A stretch of 64,000 nt of DNA, taken from Solanum dulcamara. Taxonomy: Eukaryota; Streptophyta; Magnoliopsida; Solanales; Solanaceae. A model generated the notes under the pieces. The model worked only from the letters and a program-made list of their open reading frames with translations, had not been told where the DNA came from and made no database searches. Position 1 is the stretch's first letter; every line of letters starts with the position of its first letter. Shown piece by piece: positions 23,755-34,790 of the stretch. Both the position numbers and the translations under genes were made by a program. The stretch lies in the NCBI RefSeq assembly GCF_947179165.1, contig NC_077238.1, positions 75,507,257 to 75,571,256 on the forward strand. The letters are read 5' to 3'.

Positions 23755-26165
23755 TGTCATGCCCCGGGAGGGTACCCTAGATGTGATCGGCACTTGAAAG
23801 CCATTTCTGACCTTCAGGCGAACCACCTAACTCAATCATTCTGTTATTTTATTCATACATGCTCAAAGGAAGACTCAATTATAACATGTTGTTTACGATA
23901 TGGGGGCCGAAAGCCAAACACGTTAAAATCAACAAAATAAGTATAATAGGACTCCTCAATTTACAGTCCAACCTCCCCACACTCTAGTCTATGAAGCCTC
24001 TATCAAAGTCTGGAAGGTGCCAATGACAAGACCATGGCTACCAACAATCAAAATACAGAGACAAAACAAAACTATGCAAGGAGCTCAAGACCCTCCGGAA
24101 ACTAGGAGGACTCACCAACTAGCTGGGAGTATATGTGGATCATCAACGGAGCGCCAGTCGACGATCTCTAGTACCTGTCTCTGCATCATGAAATGATGCA
24201 GGCCAAATGGCGTTAGTACGTGGAATGTACGAGTATGTAAAATGGCCGGATGAAACAAACATCAAGAAAACATCAATATCAACTCAGAACCTCAACTCAT
24301 ATATATATATACTGGACAACTCACTCAACTCAACTGACTCAGAGTACTATCAAAACCTAAATGGGAGTTTCTCTTATCCGACAACCATCACCTATGAGCC
24401 GGTGATAGTACAACAATCAGACGTTGTTGCCACGTCCGTCCATACCTTGCCAGGGCATGAACGCCTCCCTAATCATGGATACCATCGATTAGTCAAGTCC
24501 TATAATTTCAGGATAATAAAATGGGAAACATCCGACTTTAACGGTTCGATCCCATGGGAAGCATCCGACTTTAACGGTTCCATCCCTACCTACGTTGGCG
24601 GCGTAGTTTCTGGGGTTCGAGTATGGACTATACTCTTACCTGCTTCGGTGCTCGATACTCCTCTCATAACTCCATTCTCATAAGACTCCCTCCAATCATC
24701 TCAAACAAGCCCTCACGGCTAGTTTCATGTGGAACATTTCCCACTCATCAACTCCATCCTCATTCTCAACTCAATTAAGTCGTAACGGCAAGTTCCATTT
24801 AGGACCTCATCCACTCGTCAATTTTATCCTCCAATTTACTCAATCAAGCCTTATTTAAGTAAGCATTTATGACGTCTCCTCAAAACTCATCACAACTCTA
24901 TGACTTTAGCTCAACAATTCAAGTAGAATGACACATTTTAGGAAGATGACTTAAGCAACAAAATCACATGGCTCAAGTGGTCAACAAAACATAATAATAA
25001 GTCATGTCCATCAACTCATACTAATATGAAGGTTTTAGGAACTTCTTAGCTCAACAACATCAACACATATAACATTAAATAAATAGGGGACAAAACTCAC
25101 TCAAACATAAACCATACCAAGAAACTCCATTTCAATAGACATCTAACCTCAAAGTAAGAGAAGGGCGCATGGGTGGACTCAACCCATGTTTTGGATAGCC
25201 TTACATACCTTAGTGAAGACTTGAAGAAAACCTTGAAATTGGGTCTTCAATGGAGGACTCAAATCTTGAAGCTCTTGGACTCTTTTTATTGAAAATGGAG
25301 AAGAAGGAGAAGAGAGAGAGAGAAGCTCCTAGGGCTTTTAGAGAGAGAGAGTGAGGATACAAAAATGTGTTCCCAAAAGACCAAGGGTAATACATATATA
25401 ATTTGGGTAAGTTCCCAAATTTCCCCTCCTCAAAAGTTCTGAAAAATAGGCAAAAATGCACCTGGTGCGATAGTGACGCGTCGCGCCATTGCAGCGCTAG
25501 GCTGATTATGCCTAAAACCTACACACCTCGTAGTGGCGCACCGCGCTAAGGACCAAACTACTGAGGCACATTCTTGGCGCGATAGTGGCGCATCGCTCCC
25601 TTATGGCGCCAAGGTCAAAATTTCTGGGGTCTGGAAATTGGCTTGAAAAACCCTGCACACCTTTTAGCTGCGCGCCGCGCCAGGGGCCAAACTACTGAGG
25701 CGTGTTCCTGGCGCGATAGTGGCGCATTGCGCCACTGCGGCGCCAAGCCTAGTTTTCCAGCAATTGCAATCCATGCCTGAAAATTCCTGTCGTACTAGTT
25801 CGTCTTAGGATCGTCATATATTTCGACTCCAAACTCCAAAAATTACATTCTTAGTGGCGTTGGAAAGAAGACTCGACGACCTTTAATTTGATGGGTCGTG
25901 GGCCACCCAGATTATCGTCTTTCAAAAGATAGGGTTGTTAGAAGTTAAACCCTTATGCGAACTCCTCCTCAAACTTAGCCACGACGAATCTTTTGGATTT
26001 GATTTGTTCCTAGGGGTCCTTCATGACCCCACATCACCTCTAACGCTGCTAAATTTCTCAACGACTCGCCTTACTCATGCAAATGCTCCACAATACTCGA
26101 GTTTGACCCTACCCAAAAACAAGAAGGGTCCGAATCTTAGGAAAAATTATTTTAGGGGTGTTACA
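23755..26165 (-). mobile_element. Solo Ty3/gypsy LTR (2.41 kb) nested in copia gag, TSD ATCAG
   Basis: Plus-strand borders are TGTCATGCCCCGGG (23755) and GGGTGTTACA (ending 26165). ATCAG lies on both sides (23750-23754 and 26166-26170). The copia gag reading resumes across it (IVDLYLTLSD before, DQVLSSVAEK after), so it inserted into an existing copia. It is of the same family as 14942-17315. GC-rich GCGCGATAGTGGCGC-type repeats lie at about 25460-25740. Confidence 0.93.
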
Positions 26166-26170
26166 ATCAG

Positions 26171-26387
26171 ATAGTGTCAAGTATAGATCAACAATTGCGT
26201 TGCTGTCTATGTCATTCCACTTGCTGACATTAGTAAAATCTGTGGGTCTGCCTTCAATTGCAGCTAAGCCATTGTCCTTTCTCAATATCGCTTTTATTTT
26301 CATTTTCCACAATGAGAAATTAGTCTCATTGAATTTCTCAACGTCAAACTTTGTTGTACTCAACATTGTTATTTGCTTCACACCCTT
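26171..26387 (-). pseudogene. Ty1/copia gag N-terminus
   Basis: The minus-strand reading MKQITMLSTTKFDVEKFN and LWKMKIKAILRKDN is nearly identical to the gag start at 48687 in the intact copy. It begins just inside the PBS and leader and is cut after about 70 codons by the solo gypsy LTR. The rest of gag up to codon 95 or so continues beyond that LTR. It would encode the particle-forming capsid protein. Confidence 0.9.
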
Positions 26388-26497
26388 CTAGATCATTTCT
26401 GAATATTTTTACCAACAATCGTGACAAATTGTACCATCACCAAAATTTACTATTCACGTGAATAGTATTTTCACATAAAATAGACAGAATAATCAAG

Positions 26498-26510
26498 GGC
26501 TCTGATACCA
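26498..26510 (-). other. Primer binding site (initiator-Met tRNA)
   Basis: Minus-strand TGGTATCAGAGCC next to the 5' LTR; a perfect match to the usual plant initiator-Met tRNA site. Confidence 0.9.
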
Positions 26511-26511
26511 C

Positions 26512-27059
26512 TGTTGGAGGGAGGAAGCACCACAACTAAAATTTGATATGATGATAAATAATAAAAATAAATTGGACACGAGAATTTTACGTGGAAACCC
26601 TCAAACAAATAGAGGGAAAAAACCACAGGATAGAAGGATTTTTACTTTATGATATGGAGTACACCGCTCTCAAATACAAAGAGAAAACAACAATTAACAC
26701 TCCTCTCTTGTAAAAGGAATAACTACTAAAGAGGACCCTCAAAAATACAATATTTATCTTGGTGTATAACTCTCTTTGTATTCTTATTCTCTCTCTCCTA
26801 CACAAAACCCTCAAAGCCCTTAGGACTACATTGTGAATGTTATCATGTTAGAAGGAATGAACTTATATTTATAGAGTTATAAACCTTTTCCTATAAGAAA
26901 AGAACTAGCCAAATATATAGAAACTTTGTGTTTTCCGTTTAGGAAAAGGAAAACTCAATCATATTAGGAAATTTTTTTCCTTTCCTTTTTCTTTTTCTGT
27001 CTACTTTTTTTTTTTTTGAATTTGACTTTACTTAGCAGCCTTTGTTGACTTTTCTTTCA
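26512..27059 (-). mobile_element. 5' LTR of the minus-strand copia element
   Basis: A 548-bp LTR (minus TGAAAGAAAAG to CCTCCAACA) ending next to the PBS. The TATA-type stretch and the region around CTTCTTCCTTTA are recognisably those of the 47989-48506 LTR, but it lacks that element's 5' tandem repeats. Right flank is ATAAG; no matching flank exists at the truncated other end. Confidence 0.9.
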
Positions 27060-27461
27060 ATAAGATTGTCTAATCGTCCATTAAATTGTACCTTCCAATC
27101 TTATATGTGTTGTGAATCCTCATGTTTTCAAGAATTAATCTTTTTGTTTGTGGAACATAATTGATTACTTTCCTTTTTCACTGGGTATCGAGCCCTAATT
27201 TTGCTCTGAATCAACTTCTCTAGTAGAAGGAACTGATGAGTCATTTGTTCAATTTTTTTCAAGCCACGTGTCTTTGTGTGATCAGTTCTTGGAGGCGGTT
27301 AGATTTTTGACTCGCCACCGACAATTTTTCATCCTCCTTTTTTGCCTTTCCTTTCTTTCGAAGCCTTGTTAATTGGGCTGAAAATCTTCAACATGATCTT
27401 TTCTTTCATTTTTAAAAGGCTCTTATCGTTTCCCAAAAATTTTCTCGGGGTGGGTATAAAT
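27060..27461. other. No recognisable gene
   Basis: AT-rich spacer between the copia element and duplication unit 3. It includes GGTATAAATATTC near 27451, a TATA-like motif ahead of the unit, with no assignable coding region downstream. Confidence 0.4.
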
Positions 27462-27964
27462 ATTCTCTATCCTTGATCTTGTTTCCCATCACAATTGTCT
27501 TCAATTTATTTTTCTTTCATTGTGTTCTTCGGAGAGAAGAAATGAGTTTTGTTCTTTGGCTTTCATCTCCCTTTATTTTTATGGTTGAACCCTTGGCTCA
27601 TGCTTTATTTTTCTCCGGCTTCTATCTCGTTCATGTCTCTGCCTCTTTTGTTGTCTTTGCTGACTATCCAGGATTGCCTATGAGGGTGAGGTTGAGGATA
27701 TTGGTGATAATGGCTAACAACCTCGTCCTATCTCTAACAGTTTTGGGCAGGGGCTCGCTTCATGTTGTGTGTTCTACATCTCCATAGTTCTGATAGAGAT
27801 AATAACATAGTAGCATGGCGGAAATATTTCCCAACTTCCTTCCAGTTATCATAATGAAAATTGAAGCCAAACCATTATTAGTGGTGTCGTCCAATTGGTG
27901 CAACTGTTAAGGGTGCTTCAGGGACTATTTTGAGCGTTTTCAAGTAACTATGAAGCTCTATATT

Positions 27965-29050
27965 TTTTTTTGTTAGTATCTCCTTAATTTGCATCACCTG
28001 GATCTTAACCATCTTTCTCTTGAAGAGGCCTACTTAAAACTGATCTCTCACTACATTTCTACATAAAAGCCTAAGCAATATTTTAACTCGAATAAAAGTA
28101 TTTGATTTCCTAAACTCTCTCCAATCTAGGTAAGAAAAGAAATGGCTGGTATGCTTTCTTGGCTATTTCTTATTTCCATAACCTTAAATGCAAGTATTGT
28201 TTCTGCTAATGATACTTTGTTCCCAAATCAATTCCTCAACGACTACGATGATACTTTAGTTTCGTCCAACCAAAAATTTAAAATAGAATTTATTTGGTTC
28301 TATTAGAATGTTTTGATGCAAAAAGTACCTGGGATTGTCCTACAAGAATACAGGGCCCAATGTATATAGTTTGGGTTGGTAATAGATTGAATCCAGTTGG
28401 ATATGGTTCAATACTTGTAGTCGATAAGGAATGATTCATTTTTCTCCATAATTTTAATTATAGGAACAACTGCATGAATTTATAACCCAAACCAAACTGT
28501 TTACTGACCAGTTCTGCAACTCTGAAAACAGTTCGACTTGGATTATAAATCCATAAGATTATTCCTATAAAATCTTGAAGACAAATGTATCCTTCTTTCT
28601 CGAGTATAAGTGTTGTACCACATCCAAGTGGATTCAATCTATTATCAACCCATACTACACTGAGCCCTATATTCTTGTACCACAATCACATGTACCTCTT
28701 GAATCTAAACATTCTAATAGAACAAAAAATTCTATTTCAAATTTTTTGTTGGACAAAACTAAGGTACCGTAGTTCAAGGATTTGATTTGGAAACAAAATA
28801 TCATTAGCAACAACAGTTACATATAAGGTCTAGATAAGAAATAGCCCAGAAAGCATGACAACTATTTCTTTCTTTATTAGATAGGAGAGAGTTTAGAAAA
28901 TCAAATATTTTTATTTAAGCTAAGGTTTTCGCTTAACATTTTACATGGAAAAATAGTGAAAGTGCGGTGTTAAGTAGGCTTCTTTAAGAAAGAGGTGGTT
29001 AAGACCCTGATGATGTAAATTTAGGAGACAATTGCAGAAAATTAAGAAAA
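27965..29050. repeat. Large imperfect palindrome of an S-domain receptor-kinase 5' end (copy in unit 3, most complete)
   Basis: The centre is near 28507, with arms of about 540 bp. Pairs that can be followed by eye, left arm against reverse-complemented right arm: the flank GGCCTACTTAAAACTGATC with a block near 28970; TATTTGATTTCCTAAACTCT (28096) with the block near 28890; the ATG and signal-peptide region (28142) with the block near 28855; TTGGTAATAGATTGAATCCA (28376) with 28625-28650. The minus reading of the right arm is more open than the left (VVWVDNRLNPLGCGTTLIL through ILWIYNPS). Arms therefore converge tail to tail and include promoter-side sequence as well as coding sequence. Confidence 0.85.
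28142..28505 (+). pseudogene. S-domain receptor-like kinase 5' fragment (unit 3, left arm)
   Basis: ATG at 28142 with a hydrophobic start (MAGMLSWLFLISITLNASIV), then NDTLFPNQFLND, TLVSSNQKF and IVLQEYRAQC. A stop follows the FIWFY codons. The usual S-domain kinase has about 800 residues; here roughly 120 codons exist before the palindrome centre. The opposite arm gives a 75-codon minus-strand frame (28458-28685) with the WVDNRLNPLG motif. Neither arm reaches an S-locus glycoprotein or kinase domain. Confidence 0.7.
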
Positions 29051-29334
29051 TAAAAACATACTAATAAGTTGATTTAGATAGAAGGGTGATTTATTAATTA
29101 ACAAAGAGCTATATTTTCTAAGCAACCTCACTTCGATACACATGCCTTCTCAAATTTTTCTACTATCATTAATTAAGTATAGAGTAAAAAATAAGTAACA
29201 TGAAATACATTTTATGTAGTACAATAAAGTGATTTCTAAAATAAAATTCAAGGTTAAGAAATAGAGACATTCATACGATAGAAACACAATTTGCAACATA
29301 GGTTTAAGTTGTAAGTCTTAATTTTATAATAGGG

Positions 29335-30282
29335 CTATAGTTTGCTTAATTACAATTTGTAGCTACATCTCATAAGAAGGAGAGAGGCGGGCGGGATTGA
29401 AAGAGGTAGGAGAGGGGTGAGCGAGATCTGAGAGAGAGAGGAGAGAGATACAATTGATTTGTATACCTGATCAATACTTGTATCATGAATACAATTGATT
29501 TGTATTAAAAAAAACTAGCTACTAGAAGGAGGAGAGAGATGAATGAGATTAGGAGAGGAAAGAGAGAGGTGAGCGAGATTTGGGAGAGAGAAGAGTAATA
29601 CAATTGATTTGTATATCTGAGCGATAAATATATCATGAATACTTGATTTTTATCAATAAATACAATTAATTTATATCAATAAATACAAGTATATCAAAGA
29701 CTATTGTATCCAATTCATTGATGCAAATCAATTGTCTATTAACGAATATAATCTATATATCCGATCGATAATTGTATATCTGATCGATAAATGTATCATG
29801 AATATAATTGATTTATATTAATGAATACAATTGTATCAAAGACTATTGTACTAAATTCGTTGATGCAAATCAATTGTATCAAGTATATTAACAAATACAA
29901 TTTCTATCGATGAATACAATTGTGTCACCAAATATAATTGTATCATTGTTGTAATTCGTAACAAATTGTATTTATATTCATGTGCATTTGTATTCATCTG
30001 TTGCCTTGTGTATTATATTTATGAGTTACCATGTGTGTTTGTGTTACCATTTATATTTGTATATATAATTAAATGTTACTAATTTGTATTTGTATCATTG
30101 AATGTTACCATTTGTATCATTGACTGTTACCATTTGTGTTTGTATTGCATAGAGAGAGGGGAAGGGGGGAGAGAGACGAGAGAGAGTGCATAGAGAGAGG
30201 GGAGGGGGAGAGAGAGGGGGGGCATTAGCTTAGCTATATTTATAAAGCAGTAGCTGCGAATGATAATTATTCCAAATTATAG
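29335..30282. mobile_element. AT-rich element with imperfect terminal inverted repeats (unit 3)
   Basis: The left end CTATAGTTTGCTTAATTAC...GTAGCTAC pairs with the reverse complement of the right end (CTATAATTTGGAATAATTAT...GCAGCTAC), about 33 bp with mismatches. The interior is a minisatellite of ATACAATTGATTTGTAT-like palindromic units bracketed by two GA-rich microsatellites (about 29380-29450 and 30150-30220). No transposase frame was found. No clear target duplication could be read. Probably a non-autonomous DNA element; superfamily not assigned. Confidence 0.6.
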
Positions 30283-31306
30283 TGGTGTATAATAAATACA
30301 TACCATATGTTTGTCTTACTACATAATTTTTCCTTAAAATAATATGAATGTCAAGCCTGGAACATGATTCATGTTATGATTTTACAAGGTTGAGGCATGA
30401 CAGACTACTTGATAGCTATATAGTTTACTAGATTCACACAAGAGGGAAAACAAATATTGTGCAAAGTAAAGAAGTAGATTCTCAAGGCAGGAAAGGAAGA
30501 ACATCTCGACTGTGATGAATTCTATAGTCGTGATTTCTTAAACGTTATCCAAAAAGAAAAAACAACTTATATCAATGATATTACCTACTCAACAAACCAA
30601 AAAAATTAGAGACTCTAAATAGATATTCCTTACAGTATTTTTAGAGAACAGTTCCACTATATTTACCTTGCTGGATCTTGAAAAGTCAATATCCTTTACA
30701 ATATTTTCAGAAAAGCGTAACAGAGCTTAAGAGATTGACCCAAATCATAAAATAAAAAAGCTAAATTTGAACAGTAAAACATAGGTGGAGATTGAGAAAG
30801 GAAGAAGTGACAAAGAATTTTTCTTTCCAAAATAAATTCTTTCCCTAAATTATTTCAAAATTTTGCACAAACAAAAATCCTCAAAGAAACCCAATGAAGA
30901 TTGAACAAATAATTGACTTGAAAAATCTGGATAGCAAAGATTTGTTATTTGAAAAAAGTGATTCTACCATTTTTCGTTATTATTCAAGCTAGGGACATCG
31001 AAGTAGCTGATTTTCTTTTCAGTGAAGCAACAATTTTGGGTGAAACAATGATTTTGAAGCCAAAAAAAAAAGAGAAAATGATTTCTTATACATATAGGAT
31101 TTTTATTTAAATGGGAGAAAATAATTAAAAACAAAATGAGAGAGGGGGTAAAATTTAATACTCACCAAAATAGATCTTTAGAGCTGGGTAGGGTTCTACC
31201 CTCTCACAAGTTCCATTAAAAGATCTCCACTGGATTACTCGCCTACATGACAAGCATCAGTACACAAAAGTAGAAATGAAAGACAAAGAAAGCAAACCTC
31301 ACTTAC

Positions 31307-31324
31307 TTCGGGAAGTTGAACCAT
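31307..31324 (-). other. Conserved 18-bp exon-like block (ATG then GTAAGT)
   Basis: On minus, ATG plus five codons (MVQLPE) is followed by GTAAGTGAGG, a consensus 5' splice site. The same arrangement occurs at 12147-12164 and 35795-35812. A T-rich TTTTGTAG acceptor-like site follows about 70 bp further on in the other units. It may be the first exon of a lost host gene copied with the duplication; no product is recognised. Confidence 0.3.
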
Positions 31325-32244
31325 TTTTTTCAAGCTTCACGATGAGGTCAGAGATTAATCACCCAGAGTAGGAGCAAACAAAGACCAGAGTTGGGAAGAG
31401 ACAATGGATTCATCTCAGTGACACTAAGGAGGAAGCTGAATAAGAGAGAGAGAGAGAGAGAGAGTTGAAGAGATATATTACGAAACCCTATTTTGTCGGG
31501 TTGATTTTTTATTTCCTGATTCCGCTCACTTATAGTTTATTTTTCATTTTGCTTATTGGACCGGTCACTTTTGGGCCGGTCTTTGTTGAACTTTGACAGA
31601 TTATTGATAAATAAATGGACTATTAGTCCACAAAATTAGCTTTAAAATATAAAAGAAATACCCACCTATTTTAATTTGCCCACGTTATTTTAGCATCAAT
31701 TTCTTATAGGTAGTAAACCTTCTATTTTTTATTAGTTTTGACGATTTTAAAATCGTGGCTAAATACTTGGGGCTAAAGACCACTTTTTTGATGGCCTCTA
31801 CCTTTGATCTTGTTTCTCGTCACACTTGTCTTCAATTGAGTTTTCTTTCATTTTGTGCTTCAGAGAGAAGAAATGAGTTATGTTCTTTGGCTTTCATCTC
31901 CCTTTATTTTTATGGTTGAGCCCTTGGCTTGATCATGCTTTAATTTTCTTAGGCTTCTATCTCGTTCTTGTCTCTGCCTCTTTTGTTGTATTTACCTACT
32001 ATCAAGGATCGCCCATGAGGGCGAGGCTGAGGATGATATTAATGATAATGGCTATCAACCTCATCCTCTTTGACAGTTTTTCGCAAGGGCTCGCTTCCCT
32101 TGCGGAAATATTTTCCAACTTCCTTCCAGTTATCATAATGAAAATTGAAGCCAAACCATTATTAGTGGTGTCGTCCAATTGGTGCAACTGTTAAGGGTGC
32201 TTCAGGGACTATTTTGAGCTGTTTCAAATAACTATGAAGCTTTG

Positions 32245-33228
32245 TATTTTCTTGTGTTAGTATCTCCTTAATTTGCATCACCTGGATCTTAACCATCTTT
32301 CTTTTGAGGAGGTCTACTTAAAACTGATCTCTCTCTACATTTCCATATAAAGGCCTAATAAACGAAATTTTAACTTGAATAGAAGTATTTGATTTCCTAA
32401 ACTCTCTTCTATCTAGGTGAGAAAACAAATGGCTGTCATGCTTTCTTGGCTATTTCTTATTTCCATAACCTTATATGCAAGTATTGTTGCTGCTAATGAT
32501 ACTTTATTCCCAAATCAATTCCTCAACGACGACGACGATACTTTAGTTTCGTCCAACCAAAAATTTGAAATAGGATTTATTTGGTTCTATTAGAATGTTT
32601 TGATGCGAGAAGTACCTAGGATTGTCCTACAAGAATATAGGGCCCAATGTATATAGTTTGGGTTGGTAATAGATTGAATCCAGTTGGATATGGTGTAATA
32701 CTTGTAGTCGATAAAAAATGATTCATTTTTCTCTCTGATTTTAATTATAGGAACAACTGCATGAATTTATAACCCAAATCAGACTGTTTCCAGACCAGTT
32801 TTGCAACTCTGGAACAGTCCGATTTGGATTATAAATCCATATGATTGTTCCTATAAATTCTTGAAGATAAATGTATCCTTCTTTCTCGAGTATAAGTGTT
32901 GTACCAAATCCAAGTGGATTCAATCTATTATCAACCCATACTACACTGAGCCCTATAATCTTGTACCACAATCACATGTACCTCTTGAATCTAAACATTC
33001 TAATAGAACAAAAAAAATTCTATTTCAAATCTTTGGTTGAACAAAACTAAGGTCTCGTAGTTCAAGGAATTGATTTGGAAACAAAACATCATTAGCAACA
33101 ACAATTACATATGAGGTATGGAGATAAGAAATAGCTTAGATTGCATGACAACTATTTCTTTTTTTCTTAGATAGGAATTCAGAAAATCCAATATTTTTAT
33201 TTAAGCTAAGGTTTTGCTACCATCAACT
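32245..33228. repeat. Large imperfect palindrome of an S-domain receptor-kinase 5' end (copy in unit 4)
   Basis: The centre is near 32803, at CCAGACCAGTTTTGCAACT. The left arm runs from about 32245; the right arm ends at about 33228, where it jumps to sequence found further on in unit 2 (GCTACCATCAACTTGCGAGAC). Close to the centre the arms pair well: GGAACAACTGCATGAATTTA with the complement of 32835-32855. This shows the palindrome already existed before the units were copied. Confidence 0.8.
32429..32800 (+). pseudogene. S-domain receptor-like kinase 5' fragment (unit 4, left arm)
   Basis: ATG at 32429 followed by MAVMLSWLFLISITLYASIV, AANDTLFPNQFLNDDDD, TLVSSNQKFEIGF and a stop after IWFY. 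It is the longest open version of the three fragments, at about 54 codons. The residues after the stop still resemble the B-lectin start (VLQEYRAQC). The minus reading of the other arm (32741-32971) again carries VVWVDNRLNPLG. Lacking all later domains, it cannot encode a receptor. Confidence 0.7.
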
Positions 33229-33643
33229 TGCGAGACTAAGTTTTTTTCTGATTCATACGATAGAAACACAATTTACAACATGCATTTAAGTTGTAATTCT
33301 TTAATTTCATAATAGGGGTATTAAATTAGTCTAACATTCCCTCGTCGTCTCCATATAATTACATATTTGTATCCTACATCTTCTCAATTAATAGAACATG
33401 TTCTCCAATTTTAATCAGTTAGTGACTTCATTATTCCCAAAGACATATTCTTTGAATGACATTAAAAGTATGGTTGTTAGCACCATATTTAAGGATAGAA
33501 ATCGAGATTATAATATTCTAAATAAATTCTGTATGAGCTGCACAATCATAACTAGCTTAAAACAAACATGATTCGATACTTAAAATAGGTGTAAATTTCA
33601 AAAACAACTAAGATTAGAAATTAAACATAATCAGACTCCTTAT

Positions 33644-34790
33644 CTATAGTTTGTTTGATTACGATTCGTACCTACATGTTATAAGGAGGAGAGAGACGAG
33701 CAAGATTGAAAGAGGTAGGAGAGAGGTGAGCCAGATTTGGGAGAGAGAGAGGAGAGAGATACAATTGATCTGTATATTTGATTAATACTTGTATCATGAA
33801 TAAAATTGATACAATTGATTTGTATAAAAAAATTAGCTACTAGAAGGAGGAGAGAGGTGAACGAAATTAGGTGAGGGAAGAGAGAGGCAAGTGAGATCTA
33901 GAAGAGAGAGAAAAGTGATATAATTGATTTGTATATCCAATGGATAATTGTATATCTGACCGATAAATATATCATGAATACTTGATTTGTATCGAGAAAT
34001 ACAATTGATTTGTATCAACAAATACAATTATATCAAAGACTATTGTATTCAATTCATTGATGCAAATCAATTGTATCAAGTGTATTAACGAATATAATTT
34101 ATATATCCGATCGATAGTTGTACATCTGACCGATGAATGTATCATGAATATAATTGATTTGTATCAATGAATACAATTGTATAAAAGACTATTGTATTAA
34201 ATTCGTTGATGCAAATCAATTGTATCAAGTATATTAACGAATACAATTTATATGGACGAATACAATTGTATCACCAAATATAATTGTGTCATTGTTGTAA
34301 TTCGTAACAAGTTTGTATTTATATTCATGTGTTGCCTTGTGTATTATATTTATGTGTTACCATTTTATTTATATATATAATCAATTGTTACTATTTGTAT
34401 TTATATCATTGAATGTTACCATTTGTATCATCGACTATTACCAATTATGTTTGTATTAACGGCAAGCGCAACAACGAGAAGTTTTCCTCTGCTGGAAAGC
34501 AATCCTTCACGGATATGGGAGCTTACTCCGCTGTTGCTGGTTTAGTAAGCTAAGCATGCCACAGGTGGAAGCAACCGATGCCTTGATCATTCAATTGACT
34601 CCTTGCTGCCAGTCCGTGCTTATTGCATACAGAGAGAGAGAGAGAGAGAGAGAGAAAGAGGGGAGAGAGAGGACAAAGGCGAGAGAGAGAGAAAGAGACG
34701 AGAGCGAGGGGGAGAGGCGAGAGAAAGAGGGCATTAGCATAGCTATATTTATAAACTGTAGCTGCGAATGGTAATTATTCCAAACTATAG
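33644..34790. mobile_element. AT-rich element with imperfect terminal inverted repeats (unit 4)
   Basis: Same element as 29335-30282. The ends CTATAGTTTGTTTGATTACG and (reverse complement) CTATAGTTTGGAATAATTAC are closer to each other than in unit 3. It carries the same ATACAATTGATTTGTAT-like minisatellite and flanking GA-rich tracts, plus a 163-bp insertion. No coding potential. Confidence 0.6.
34458..34620. mobile_element. 163-bp GC-richer insertion flanked by TATT
   Basis: Absent from the paralogous element in unit 3, which reads GTTTGTATTGCATA across the site. Here TATT occurs on both sides (34454-34457 and 34621-34624). The insert is clearly GC-richer than its surroundings, and one plus-strand frame reads like a protein C-terminus (KQSFTDMGAYSAVAGLVS then stop). 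The source is not recognised. Confidence 0.6.

Larger units (their letters stand above)
27462..31786. repeat. Segmental-duplication unit 3 (direct tandem with unit 4)
   Basis: This 4.3-kb unit is repeated in the same orientation at 31793-36462. It starts with CCTTGATCTTGTTTC-like sequence and ends in TAAAGACCACTTTTTTGAT. In order: an unrecognised 5' block that gives a short non-conserved frame, the receptor-kinase palindrome, a flank block, a TIR element (29335-30282), a conserved tail with the exon-like 18-bp block on minus at 31307-31324, and the final region shared with 1-1089. The junction with unit 4 lies within 31787-31792. Unit 3 is missing the last 0.7 kb or so that unit 4 has at its right end. 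Confidence 0.85.

Noticed and set aside
27473..27787. 104-codon hydrophobic frame, repeated at 31880-32194
   Set aside because: The two copies differ by frameshifts and do not keep the same frame, so it does not behave as a conserved protein.
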